Source: Actinomycetes bacterium (GTDB lineage Bacteria > Actinomycetota > Thermoleophilia > Gaiellales > Gaiellaceae). Taken from it: a stretch of DNA of 18,188 bases. Position 1 is the stretch's first letter. Each line of letters opens with the position of its first letter. Below, piece by piece: positions 7,291 to 15,040 of the stretch. The stretch is from contig JANXXF010000390.1 in the NCBI GenBank assembly GCA_025350775.1, positions 1 through 18,188 on the forward strand, in the 5' to 3' direction. The position numbers and the translations under genes were made by a program. Under the pieces are notes generated by a model that did not search any database, was not told where the DNA came from, and saw only the letters and a list, made by a program, of their open reading frames with translations.

Positions 7291-9879
7291 GTGGGCCGCC
7301 CGCTTCCCGTCGTCTGGTCTGCGCCGCTGCTCGACCCGTCGGGGTACTCCGACGAGGCCCGCGGCTTCCTCTGCGCGCTCGACCGCTGTGGCTACGATGT
7401 CGCGGCGCGCCAGCTCGGCTTCATCAAGGAGGACGCCGGCCTGCCCGAGCAGCAGGTGCAGGTGGTGCGGCGGGCGCTCAAGCGCGCGGTGCCCACCGGC
7501 GACTTCGCCTACGTGCACCACCACCAGCCGTCGAGCGGGCAGCCGCTCAATGTCGCCGGGCCGAACGTCGCGCGAACCATGTTCGAGACCGATCGCATCC
7601 CCCGCTCCTGGCAGCCGAGGCTCCTCGACGTCGATGCGATCTGGGTCCCGGCAGCGTTCAACGTCGAGACGTTCCAGCGCGGCGGCATTCCCGGCGACCG
7701 CATCCACGTGCTGCCGGGCACGCTCGACTTCGACCTTTTCCGGCGCGCCGCTGCCGCGCCGCTGCCGATTCCCGGTGCCCGCGGCTTCACGTTCCTCTCG
7801 ACGTTCGACTTCACCGACCGCAAGGGCTGGGACGTGCTGCTCGAAGCCTGGGCGCGCGCCTTCGACCCCGACGACGACGTGACGCTCGTGCTCAAGTGCC
7901 TGACGCTGCACGGCGTCACCGAGGAGGCGATCCGGGAGCGGATCGCGCTGTACCTCGACGGGCGGCGCACGGCGCCGATCGTCCTCGACACGCGCCTGCT
8001 GTCGACCTCCGACCTGGCGCGGCTGTACGCGTCGGTGGATGCGTTCGTGCTGCCGAGCCGCAGCGAGGGCTGGGGCCGGCCGCTGATGGAGGCGATGGCG
8101 ATGGGCGTGCCCACGATCGGCAGCCGCTGGAGCGGCAACCTCGCCTTCATGGACGACCGCAACTCGTGGCTCGCCGAGGGCAAGGTCGTCGAGATCGAGC
8201 AGTGGTACCCGGTGCACCCGAGCCTCTGGAAGGGCGGCCGCTGGTTCGCCCCCGACCCCGACTCGGTGGTCGAGCACCTGCGCACCGTGCACCGTGGCGG
8301 CGAGGCCGTGCGCGCGCGCGCCGCCTGGGCCGCCGAGGACCTGCGCGAGCGCTTCAGCGCGGAGGTGGTGGCCGCGCGCATCGTCGAGCTGGCCGACCTC
8401 GCGCTCGAGCGCTGGCACTGGCGCCGCTCGCGCCCCGTCGCCTGCGTCTGGCGCGGCGAGTTCGGCTCCGGCCACTCGCTCGCCATCGTCAACGACCGCG
8501 TCGTCGGCGCGCTGCGCGACCGCGGCGAGTCCGTCCAGCAGTCGGCGCCCGCCGGCGACATCGTCGTCGTCGACGCCGTGGGCGTCGCGCAGCACTGGCC
8601 GCCGAGCTTCTCGCCGCCGGCCAGCGGGCCCTTCGTGCTCTACCAGCCGTGGGAGTTCGGCCGGATCCCGGAGCGCTGGGTCGAGTCGATCCGCCGCCAG
8701 GTGGACGAGGTCTGGACGCCGTCGGAGTTCTCGAAGCGGGCCTACGTCGAGTCGGGCGTCTGCGAGGAGATCGTCAAGGTGCTGCCGAACGGCGTCGACC
8801 TCGAGCTGTTCACCCCGGATGGGCCGCGCTGGCCGCTCGCCACACAGAAGCAGACCGTCTTCCTCTACGTCGGCGGCGCGATCTACCGCAAGGGCATCGA
8901 CGTGCTGCTCAGCGCGTACGGCCGCGCGTTCAGCCGCGAGGACGACGTCTGCCTGGCCATCAAGGGCGTCGGCTCGCAGGGCGCCTACAAGGGGCAGACC
9001 GACATCGTCTCGGCGATCGCTGCGTTCGCCGCCGACCCGGCTGCGCCCGAGCTGCTGTTCGTCGACGACGACGTGCCCTTCGCCGAGCTGCCGTCGCTCT
9101 ACCGCGCCGCCGACGTGCTCGTCCAGCCGTACCGCGGCGAGGGCTTCTGCCTGCCGGCGCTGGAGGCGCTCGCCTGCGGCCGCCCGGTGATCGTCACCGC
9201 CGGCGGCCCCACCGACGAGTTCACCTCCGACGCGTGCGCCTGGTACATCCCGGCGCGCCGCTTGCCGCTGCCCGCCAGCGCCCTGCCCGAGGACTTCACG
9301 CTCGCCGACGGCGGCTTCCTGCTGGAGCCCGACGTGGACGCCCTCGTCGCCGTGCTGCGCGAGGCGGCCGACCCGGCACTGCGAGCCGCCCGCACGGCCG
9401 CCGCCCGCGCCCACGCCGAGCCGCTCGGCTGGGAGGCCGTCGGCGCCAGCGCGGCCGCCCGACTCGCCGAGCTGCGGCTGCGCACCCCGGTGCGGCAGGT
9501 CGCCGCCGCGATCGTGCCGGGACGCCGCCGCGTCCTCTTCGCCGTCGACGCGGTGTGGGACGAGTCCGACACCTGGGCCCGCCCGCTGCGCGCCTACGCC
9601 GCCGCCTTCACGCCGGCCGACGACACCACGCTCGTGCTGCCCGCCCTCGACGAGGGTCGCGCCACGGCGCTCGTCCTCGCCGAGCTGGCCGCCGCCGGGA
9701 TCGATCCGGCCGGCCTGCCCGACGTCGTGCTCGCCCATCCCGGCCTGCTCGGCTTCGAATCCTTCGAGTTTGCCGCCGACGCGGTCGTCGTCGGCAACGG
9801 CCACCGGCCGCGCCGCGCGCGCGTCGTCGTGGCCTCCGATCCCGTCGCGCTCCGCGCCGTCATGGAGGTGTTCCACTAA
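7291..9879 (+). CDS. Tandem GT4-type glycosyltransferase with two complete units and a degenerate third
   Basis: 862 residues from GTG, 6 bases after the gmd stop. Unit 1 (about 5-375) has TFDFTDRKGWDVLLEAW with nucleotide-phosphate-binding K178 and an E-x7-E motif, E259 to E267 (SEGWGRPLMEAMAMG). Unit 2 (about 382-730) repeats this: YVGGAIYRKGIDVLLSAYG with K534, and E617 to E625 (GEGFCLPALEALACG). Both look catalytically complete. Residues 747-862 (LFAVDAVWDESDTWARPLRA onward, with AAFTPADDTTLVL) echo the strand and helix that begin the second half of each unit but lack the Lys and E-x7-E, so this is a broken third repeat. Retaining transfer of two nucleotide sugars in the cytoplasm is expected; GDP-linked donors are plausible from the neighbouring gmd. 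The stop overlaps the next start (TAATG). Confidence 0.9.
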   Translation: MGRPLPVVWSAPLLDPSGYSDEARGFLCALDRCGYDVAARQLGFIKEDAGLPEQQVQVVRRALKRAVPTGDFAYVHHHQPSSGQPLNVAGPNVARTMFETDRIPRSWQPRLLDVDAIWVPAAFNVETFQRGGIPGDRIHVLPGTLDFDLFRRAAAAPLPIPGARGFTFLSTFDFTDRKGWDVLLEAWARAFDPDDDVTLVLKCLTLHGVTEEAIRERIALYLDGRRTAPIVLDTRLLSTSDLARLYASVDAFVLPSRSEGWGRPLMEAMAMGVPTIGSRWSGNLAFMDDRNSWLAEGKVVEIEQWYPVHPSLWKGGRWFAPDPDSVVEHLRTVHRGGEAVRARAAWAAEDLRERFSAEVVAARIVELADLALERWHWRRSRPVACVWRGEFGSGHSLAIVNDRVVGALRDRGESVQQSAPAGDIVVVDAVGVAQHWPPSFSPPASGPFVLYQPWEFGRIPERWVESIRRQVDEVWTPSEFSKRAYVESGVCEEIVKVLPNGVDLELFTPDGPRWPLATQKQTVFLYVGGAIYRKGIDVLLSAYGRAFSREDDVCLAIKGVGSQGAYKGQTDIVSAIAAFAADPAAPELLFVDDDVPFAELPSLYRAADVLVQPYRGEGFCLPALEALACGRPVIVTAGGPTDEFTSDACAWYIPARRLPLPASALPEDFTLADGGFLLEPDVDALVAVLREAADPALRAARTAAARAHAEPLGWEAVGASAAARLAELRLRTPVRQVAAAIVPGRRRVLFAVDAVWDESDTWARPLRAYAAAFTPADDTTLVLPALDEGRATALVLAELAAAGIDPAGLPDVVLAHPGLLGFESFEFAADAVVVGNGHRPRRARVVVASDPVALRAVMEVFH

Positions 9880-12332
9880 TGGGTCTTCGCTCAGCACAGC
9901 TCGAACAGGGCGCCGCCAGCGGCCGCTCCCGCGAGGAGTGGCGCGCCGACGTCAACGAGGTGCTTGCCGAGGTCACGGCAGCCGTCCGTCTGGGCCAGCC
10001 GGCCGCTCTCCGCGCGGCGCTCGCGCCGACTGCCGGCTGGGCCGACCGCCAGCGCGCCCACCAGGCGCACAAGCATGCGGTCGAGATCGTCTCCACGGGT
10101 GGACAGGGACTGCCGGAGATCGGCTGGGCGCGGCTGTTCCTCGAGATGACGGCCTTGCTGCTCGACGTGCTCGAAGAGGAGCCGGCGGAGCCCGGGCTGC
10201 TCAACGCGGCCGGGGTCTTCCTCTACGAGCTGGGCGAGGCGGCCGGGGCGAAGGCGCTGTTCAAGGCCGCGCTCGCGCTCGACCCGAAGCTGCCGCACGC
10301 CACGAAGAACCTTGCCGCCGCCACCGAGCGCGGGCGGGCCCGCATGGTCGTGCCGCTGCCGAGGCCGCTGGTGCTCGCCGCGCGTGCGCTCGGCGCCCGG
10401 GCCACGAGCCTCGCCGGGAAGGCGAAGCCGACGGCCGGCCTCACGCTGTCGCTGTGCATGATCGTGAGGGATGAGGAGGAGATGCTCCCCGGCTGCCTCG
10501 AGGCGATCCGTGCTGCCGTCGACGAGATCATCGTCGTCGATACCGGCTCGTCCGACCGCACCGTCGAGATCGCCGAGTCCTTCGGCGCCCGCGTCCTGCG
10601 CTTCCCCTGGAACGGCTCGTTCGCCGATGCGCGCAACGCCGGCCTCGACGCCGCCAGCGGCGACTGGATCGTGTACCTCGACGCCGACGAGCACCTCGTG
10701 CCCGAGGACGCGGCCGAGCTGCGCTCCCTCACCAGCCGCACCTGGCGCGAGGCCTTCTACGTCGTCCTCACCAACTACACCGGCGGCGACGAGGCCGGCT
10801 CGGCGGTCAGCGACCTCCAGCTGCGCATGTGGCGCAACCGGCCCGAGTACCGCTTCGAGGGCCGCATCCACGAGCAGAAGACCGGCAACATGCCGCGCTA
10901 CCTGCCGGAGCGGTTCGAGCCGACGCAGATCCGCGTCCTCCACTACGGCTACCTCAAGAGTCGGATCTCCGGCCGCGACAAGGCCCGCCGCAACATCGAG
11001 CTGCTGCTGCGCGAGGTGAAGGAGAACCCGTCGCCGTTCATGTGGTTCAACCTCGGCTCCGAGCATCTCGCGCTCGGCGACTACGAGCAGGCGCGCAAGC
11101 TCTTCGACCGCGCCTGGAACGAGGTGCAGCAGCAGGACTCGTGGCATCAGATCGGCTTCGTGCCGCTGCTTGCTTCGCGCCGGGTCAAGGCGCGTCGCGA
11201 CGTGGGCGATCGGACGGCGGCGCGCGAGGCGGCCGCCGAGGCCCTCGCGCTGTACCCCGACCACACCGACGTCGTCGGCGAGCTCGCGCTCTGCGCCCGC
11301 GAGGACGGCGACATCGACGAGGCGGCAGGCCTGGCCGAGAGGCTGCTCGAGCTGGGCGACGCGCCCGCCGCCTACTCCGCGACGGTGGGCTCGGGCACGT
11401 TCCTCGCCCTGATGCTGCTGGGCGAGCTCCGCCAGGAGCAGGGGCGCCGCGACGAGGCCGAGGCGCTGCTGCGCCAGGCGCTCACCGAGTATCCGGACTT
11501 CGTGGCGCCGGTGCTGCCGCTCGCGACCCTGCTGTTGCAGCGTGGCCTGGAGCCCGCTGTCGTCGAGGCCGAGCTGCCGGTCGCAAAGCCCAGCGCCAGG
11601 CTCCTGCTCGCCACGGCGTGCTTCGAAGGCCGTCACGTCGCGGCTGCCGAGTGGCTCTTCCGGGACGTCCTCCAGAAGCAGCCCGGCAATCCGGTGGCAC
11701 GGGTCGGCCTCGTCGAGTCGTTGCTCTCGCAGAAGCGTTGGGACGACGCGTACGCCGAGGCCGGAACCGAGCCTGCTACGTCGCCGGTGGCGACGATCAT
11801 CGCCGGGGAGATGCTGTTTGCCGCCGCCGTCCCCGGTGAGGGCCAAGCCTTGGCGGCTGCCCTCAGCCGTGCCGAGGCTCTGGGTGTCGACCAGCCGCAG
11901 CTGGAGCTGTACCACGCCTGGGCCGAGGTGCTCCGCGGCGCACCGGCTCCGCCGGAGCTCTCGGAGGGTGCCGGCAACGCGGCGCTCGTCGTGCTGGAGG
12001 CGCTGCTGCGCGTCCAGGAGTTCGACGCCTTCGAGCAGCTCCTCGCGCTGTACGAGCGGACGGCGATGGCGCCGCGCGAGCGGCGCGAGCAGCTCGCCCG
12101 CACCTATCTCCGGCGCGGCTTTCTGGGATCGGCCGCCGACGAGTGGATCGCCGTCGTCAACCAGGCCCCGGACGCCGACGCGCTCGTCGGCCTAGCGCAG
12201 ATCGCCCTCGCCGACGGTGAGACAGGCGATGCGCTCGCTTTCGCCCGTCAGGCCCTCGAGCTCGACCCGCTCGCGGCTCCGGCCCACGCTGTCATCGAGG
12301 CCTGCGGCCGCCACCGGGCGATCGCCGCCTGA
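9879..12332 (+). CDS. GT2 glycosyltransferase with C-terminal TPR repeats
   Basis: 817 residues; the ATG at 9879 overlaps the preceding TAA. Residues about 105-150 form one TPR-like hairpin (LLNAAGVFLYELGEAAGAKA). The GT2 core is about 188-360: LSLCMIVRDEEEMLPGCLEA, IIVVDTGSSDRT, SFADARNAGLDAASGDWIVY and the metal-binding D268-A-D270. FEGRIHEQ at 327-334 is the segment typical of GT2-TPR proteins. Helical repeats with TPR periodicity fill about 387-810 (for example NLGSEHLALGDYEQARKLFD). Proteins with this order often transfer sugars to polypeptides or small acceptors, with the TPR part holding the acceptor. Being the last gene before the filament genes, it is the best candidate for the enzyme that starts glycosylation on flagellin or FliD; the acceptor is inferred. 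Confidence 0.88.
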   Translation: MGLRSAQLEQGAASGRSREEWRADVNEVLAEVTAAVRLGQPAALRAALAPTAGWADRQRAHQAHKHAVEIVSTGGQGLPEIGWARLFLEMTALLLDVLEEEPAEPGLLNAAGVFLYELGEAAGAKALFKAALALDPKLPHATKNLAAATERGRARMVVPLPRPLVLAARALGARATSLAGKAKPTAGLTLSLCMIVRDEEEMLPGCLEAIRAAVDEIIVVDTGSSDRTVEIAESFGARVLRFPWNGSFADARNAGLDAASGDWIVYLDADEHLVPEDAAELRSLTSRTWREAFYVVLTNYTGGDEAGSAVSDLQLRMWRNRPEYRFEGRIHEQKTGNMPRYLPERFEPTQIRVLHYGYLKSRISGRDKARRNIELLLREVKENPSPFMWFNLGSEHLALGDYEQARKLFDRAWNEVQQQDSWHQIGFVPLLASRRVKARRDVGDRTAAREAAAEALALYPDHTDVVGELALCAREDGDIDEAAGLAERLLELGDAPAAYSATVGSGTFLALMLLGELRQEQGRRDEAEALLRQALTEYPDFVAPVLPLATLLLQRGLEPAVVEAELPVAKPSARLLLATACFEGRHVAAAEWLFRDVLQKQPGNPVARVGLVESLLSQKRWDDAYAEAGTEPATSPVATIIAGEMLFAAAVPGEGQALAAALSRAEALGVDQPQLELYHAWAEVLRGAPAPPELSEGAGNAALVVLEALLRVQEFDAFEQLLALYERTAMAPRERREQLARTYLRRGFLGSAADEWIAVVNQAPDADALVGLAQIALADGETGDALAFARQALELDPLAAPAHAVIEACGRHRAIAA

Positions 12333-12353
12333 CGGGCTTCCCTCGAGGAGGTC

Positions 12354-12380
12354 TAAACCTCTGGGCGCCGCTGCCGATCA
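12354..12380 (+). promoter_or_regulatory. Sigma-28 promoter for flaG-fliD
   Basis: TAAA at 12354-12357, exactly 15 bases, then GCCGATCA at 12373-12380, against consensus TAAA-N15-GCCGATAA: only one mismatch. It lies about 36 bases before the flaG ATG, leaving a short leader with GGAAGGATGGAG as ribosome site. The TAAA overlaps the loop of a small inverted repeat, GAGGT (12348-12352)-CTAA-ACCTC (12357-12361), which might be an operator or the end of the upstream transcript. Confidence 0.8.
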
Positions 12381-12416
12381 ACGGAGCGTATTCCACCCAG
12401 GGAAGGATGGAGAACC

Positions 12417-12776
12417 ATGCTAGAAGCAGTCGGGCCGGGTAACGGCCCACCCCAGAGAGTCGAGCGCTTCGGCGGCGCCGAGCGCAACCAGTTGAAGGCT
12501 GTCGCGGCAGCGCCCCCAACGGCGGGGGTGTACGAGATCCCGGCACAGCCACCGGCCGATCTGCTCTCCGAGCTCGACCGTGCCGCGTCGGTGATCGGCG
12601 ACCTCGCGGCGCGCCAGGTCGGCGTCCACTTCGAGGTCGACGACCGGACGGGCACGGTGCGCGTGCAGGTCGTCAACGACAGTGGCGATCTCCTGCGCGA
12701 GATCCCGGCCACGCGCCTGCTCGACGTCCTGTCGAGCGGCAGCGCGAGCGGCCTCGCGGTCAACGCGGTCGGGTAG
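12417..12776 (+). CDS. flaG: FlaG-family flagellar protein
   Basis: 119 residues; ATG at 12417 with GGAG 5 bases upstream. The first 45 residues are Pro/Gly/Ala-rich and probably disordered. The conserved FlaG fold is about 55-112: VGVHFEVDDRTGTVRVQVVN, then LLREIPATRLLDVLS, matching the family pattern of an acidic beta segment followed by IPxxxLLDL. FlaG proteins affect filament length or assembly and are usually encoded next to fliD, as here, with only 2 bases between. Expression is probably from the sigma-28 promoter just upstream. The assignment rests on motif plus context. Confidence 0.9.
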   Translation: MLEAVGPGNGPPQRVERFGGAERNQLKAVAAAPPTAGVYEIPAQPPADLLSELDRAASVIGDLAARQVGVHFEVDDRTGTVRVQVVNDSGDLLREIPATRLLDVLSSGSASGLAVNAVG

Positions 12777-12778
12777 CC

Positions 12779-14176
12779 ATGCCCTCCGCGGCGCCGCTGC
12801 AGAACGTCAGCGGGCTCGTCTCGGGCCTGGATACGAACACGCTCGTCTCCCAGCTGCTGGCGATCGAGGCGCGCCCGCAGGTGCGGATCCAGCAGAAGCA
12901 GGCAGTCGAGGAGGTTCGGCAGACCGCGCTTCGCGACGTCCAGACCCGGCTGTCGAACCTGCAGGACGCGGTCACCGGGCTCCGCGACGTGGCGACGTGG
13001 GGCGACTCACAGTCGGTCGACTCGAGCGACGGCACGAAGGTGGTCGCGACGCGTACGGCGGGCGCGGCGGCGGGAGCGTTCCAGCTGTCGATCACCGATC
13101 TCGCGCGCGCCGACCAGTACAAGAGCACCACGCTGACGACGGTCGCCTCCGGCGGCACGCTCACCGTCGGCGTGGGGTCGGCCTCGATCAACGTGACCGT
13201 CGCCGCGGGAGCCTCGCTCAGCACTGTCGCCGGCGCGATCAACGGCTCCTCGGGCACGCCCGTGTACGCCTCGGTGGTGAACTCGCAGCTCGTCCTCTCG
13301 AGCCGCACCACGGGCGCCGCCAACACCGTCGCCATCAGCGGCGACTCCGCCCTCACCAGCGAGCTCGGCTTCACGCGCTCGATCACCGCGAGCGACGCGC
13401 ACTACCGGCTCGACGGAGTGGACAAGACATCGGCCTCCAACATCGTCACGGACGCGCTGCCGGGCATCCAGCTCGTGCTGAAGGCGGCGACGACGAGCGC
13501 CGTTTCGGTCAGCGTCGGCGCGCCGACGCCCAACACGGCGACGATCCAGGCGAAGATCCAGGCGTTCGTCGACCAGTACAACTCGACGACCGACTTCATT
13601 CGCGGCAAGCTGACCGAGAAGAAGGTCGCGAGCCCGCAGAACGCCAACGACCGGGCGAAGGGCGTCCTTGCGGGCGACGCGGCCCTGACGGGGCTGCTCA
13701 CCTCGATGCGCGGCGCCGTGTCCGACATCTTCTCCGGCCGGCCCGATGCGACTAAGACGCTCGCCCAGGTCGGGCTCTCCACGGGAACTGCGACGGGCAC
13801 CGCGGCGGTCAGCCAGGACTCGGTCGCCGGCAAGCTCACCCTCGACGCCGCCAAGCTCTCGGCCAAGCTCAGCGAGTCCCTCGCCGATGTGAAGACGCTG
13901 TTCACCAACGTCAGCAACTCCTACGCGACGAAGGGAGTCGCGCAGCGGCTCGACACGCTGCTCACCGCGCAGGTCGGCTCATCCGGCGCCTTCGTCTCGC
14001 GGCTCGCGAGCGGCGACGCGACGATCGCGCGCGCCAAGAAGGAGTCGGGCGACTGGGATCTCCGGCTCGCCTCGAAGGAGGCGGCTCTCCGCCGGCAGTA
14101 CACGGCCATGGAGACCGCGCTCTCGAGCGTACAGTCGCAGGGCCAGTGGCTGTCGGCGCAGATCTCGAGGCTGTAG
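12779..14176 (+). CDS. fliD: Flagellar filament cap protein FliD (hook-associated protein 2)
   Basis: 465 residues, starting 2 bases after flaG. The N-terminal signature is GLVSGLDTNTLVSQLLAIEA at residues 11-30, followed by a coiled-coil stretch to about 70 and the Ser/Thr/Ala-rich domain (FQLSITDLARADQYKSTT). The FliD C-terminal domain covers roughly 215-465, with QAFVDQYNSTTDFI and a terminal helix ending ALSSVQSQGQWLSAQISRL. It is exported through the flagellar type III route and forms the cap under which flagellin folds. There are no cysteines in the protein, usual for axial flagellar proteins. Its abundance of Ser and Thr makes it, like flagellin, a possible target of the glycosyltransferases encoded upstream. 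Confidence 0.96.
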   Translation: MPSAAPLQNVSGLVSGLDTNTLVSQLLAIEARPQVRIQQKQAVEEVRQTALRDVQTRLSNLQDAVTGLRDVATWGDSQSVDSSDGTKVVATRTAGAAAGAFQLSITDLARADQYKSTTLTTVASGGTLTVGVGSASINVTVAAGASLSTVAGAINGSSGTPVYASVVNSQLVLSSRTTGAANTVAISGDSALTSELGFTRSITASDAHYRLDGVDKTSASNIVTDALPGIQLVLKAATTSAVSVSVGAPTPNTATIQAKIQAFVDQYNSTTDFIRGKLTEKKVASPQNANDRAKGVLAGDAALTGLLTSMRGAVSDIFSGRPDATKTLAQVGLSTGTATGTAAVSQDSVAGKLTLDAAKLSAKLSESLADVKTLFTNVSNSYATKGVAQRLDTLLTAQVGSSGAFVSRLASGDATIARAKKESGDWDLRLASKEAALRRQYTAMETALSSVQSQGQWLSAQISRL

Positions 14177-14211
14177 CACCACTCGGACGAGGGACGCTCC
14201 TGCCCTCAGGC

Positions 14212-14238
14212 TCAATCGGTCGCGCCGCGAGCCGACTA
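14212..14238 (+). promoter_or_regulatory. Sigma-28 promoter candidate for fliS
   Basis: TCAA at 14212-14215, 15 bases, then GCCGACTA at 14231-14238 (consensus TAAA-N15-GCCGATAA): one mismatch in the -35 and two in the -10. It lies in the 104-base gap between fliD and fliS, about 42 bases before the fliS start. It could give extra chaperone transcript independent of fliD. Confidence 0.6.
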
Positions 14239-14280
14239 CCCGGGAGCAGCTGTTCGTCCTTCACGACCCGGAGAGGTGCC

Positions 14281-14670
14281 TTGAACCCCTACGCAAGCGC
14301 TCAGCAGGCTTACACCGAGTCGAGCGTTCTCACAGCGCCGCCGGAGAAGCTCGTCATCATGCTCTACGACGGCGCCATCCGCTTCCTCAACGTCGGCGCG
14401 GTCGCGATGCGCGGCGGTGACTTCGTGCAGGCGCGCGAGCGCGTTCGCCGCGCCGAGGCGATCATCGATGAGCTGAACTACTCGCTCGACATGACCCAGG
14501 GCGAGGTCGCGGTGCGGCTCCGCTCGATCTACATCTTCAGCAAAAAGCATCTCCTGCAGGCCAACCTGCAGCGCGACCCCGAGGCGCTCGACACCGTCGT
14601 CAAGCTGCTCGGCGAGCTGCGCGAAGCCTGGGAGAGCATCGCGGGCCGGCCGCTCCAGAGCACCGCGTAG
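14281..14670 (+). CDS. fliS: Flagellin export chaperone FliS
   Basis: 129 residues from a TTG start at 14281, preceded at 4 bases by GGAGAGG; the frame extends further upstream but the family begins exactly at NPYASAQQAY. The signature QQAYTESSVLTAPPEKLVIM and LYDGAIRFL is followed by the typical helical bundle (RAEAIIDELNYSLDM, then YIFSKKHLLQANLQ). FliS binds the C-terminus of flagellin in the cytoplasm, prevents its early polymerisation and hands it to the export gate. The presence of FliS implies a flagellin gene elsewhere. The rare TTG start may keep its level low. Confidence 0.95.
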   Translation: MNPYASAQQAYTESSVLTAPPEKLVIMLYDGAIRFLNVGAVAMRGGDFVQARERVRRAEAIIDELNYSLDMTQGEVAVRLRSIYIFSKKHLLQANLQRDPEALDTVVKLLGELREAWESIAGRPLQSTA

Positions 14671-14677
14671 GCGTCGC

Positions 14678-14995
14678 ATGGCCGACCCGTACGCCCGCCT
14701 GCTGACGCTGGCCCGGCTCGAGCGGGAGCTCGTAGTGGCCGGCGACTGGGCTGCGCTGGCAGAGGTCGGGGCGGAGCAGGCGGAGCTGCGCGACTCGCTG
14801 CCCGACCGGCCGCCCTCGTCGGCGCGGCCGCTGCTCGAGGAGAGCGCCCGGCTCGGCGCAGGCACTGCCCGCCTGATCGAGGCGCAGCTGGAGGACGTGC
14901 GCGAGGAGCTGGTGGGCCTTCGGCGCGGCCGCACCGCGCTCGCAGGCTATGCCGGGCCGGCGGCCCAGGTCGCCGGGCTCGACTGGCAGGGCTGA
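14678..14995 (+). CDS. Small helical protein, probable FlgN/FliT-type flagellar chaperone
   Basis: 105 residues, ATG 7 bases after the fliS stop. The sequence is nearly all predicted helix (LARLERELVVAGDWAALAEV, then EESARLGAGTARLIEAQLED), rich in Ala, Leu, Glu and Arg, with no cysteine and no membrane segment. Size, helical character and place directly after fliD-fliS match FliT or FlgN, which escort FliD or the hook-filament junction proteins. Those families diverge quickly, so the call leans on context. The alternative is an unrelated small coiled-coil protein. It is probably co-transcribed with fliS. Confidence 0.6.
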   Translation: MADPYARLLTLARLERELVVAGDWAALAEVGAEQAELRDSLPDRPPSSARPLLEESARLGAGTARLIEAQLEDVREELVGLRRGRTALAGYAGPAAQVAGLDWQG

Positions 14996-15021
14996 CCGGC
15001 ACCGCCGCCCTGCGCGCCGGT
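14995..15021 (+). terminator. Weak inverted repeat after the flagellar genes
   Basis: ACCGGC at 14995-15000 and GCCGGT at 15016-15021, a 6-base stem with a 15-base loop and no T-tract, directly after the last flagellar stop. It could end or weaken transcription before the dehydrogenase gene; evidence is thin. Confidence 0.2.
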
Positions 15022-15040
15022 GAGGGGCGATACTGCCGCC

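Noticed and set aside
7896..9878. Upstream extension of the GT2-TPR frame
   Set aside because: The frame is open but Arg-rich and nonsensical until the ATG at 9879, where conserved sequence begins; the extension overlaps the glycosyltransferase gene.
9891..11915. Minus-strand open frame of 674 codons antisense to the GT2-TPR gene
   Set aside because: Same compositional shadow effect; no domain seen.
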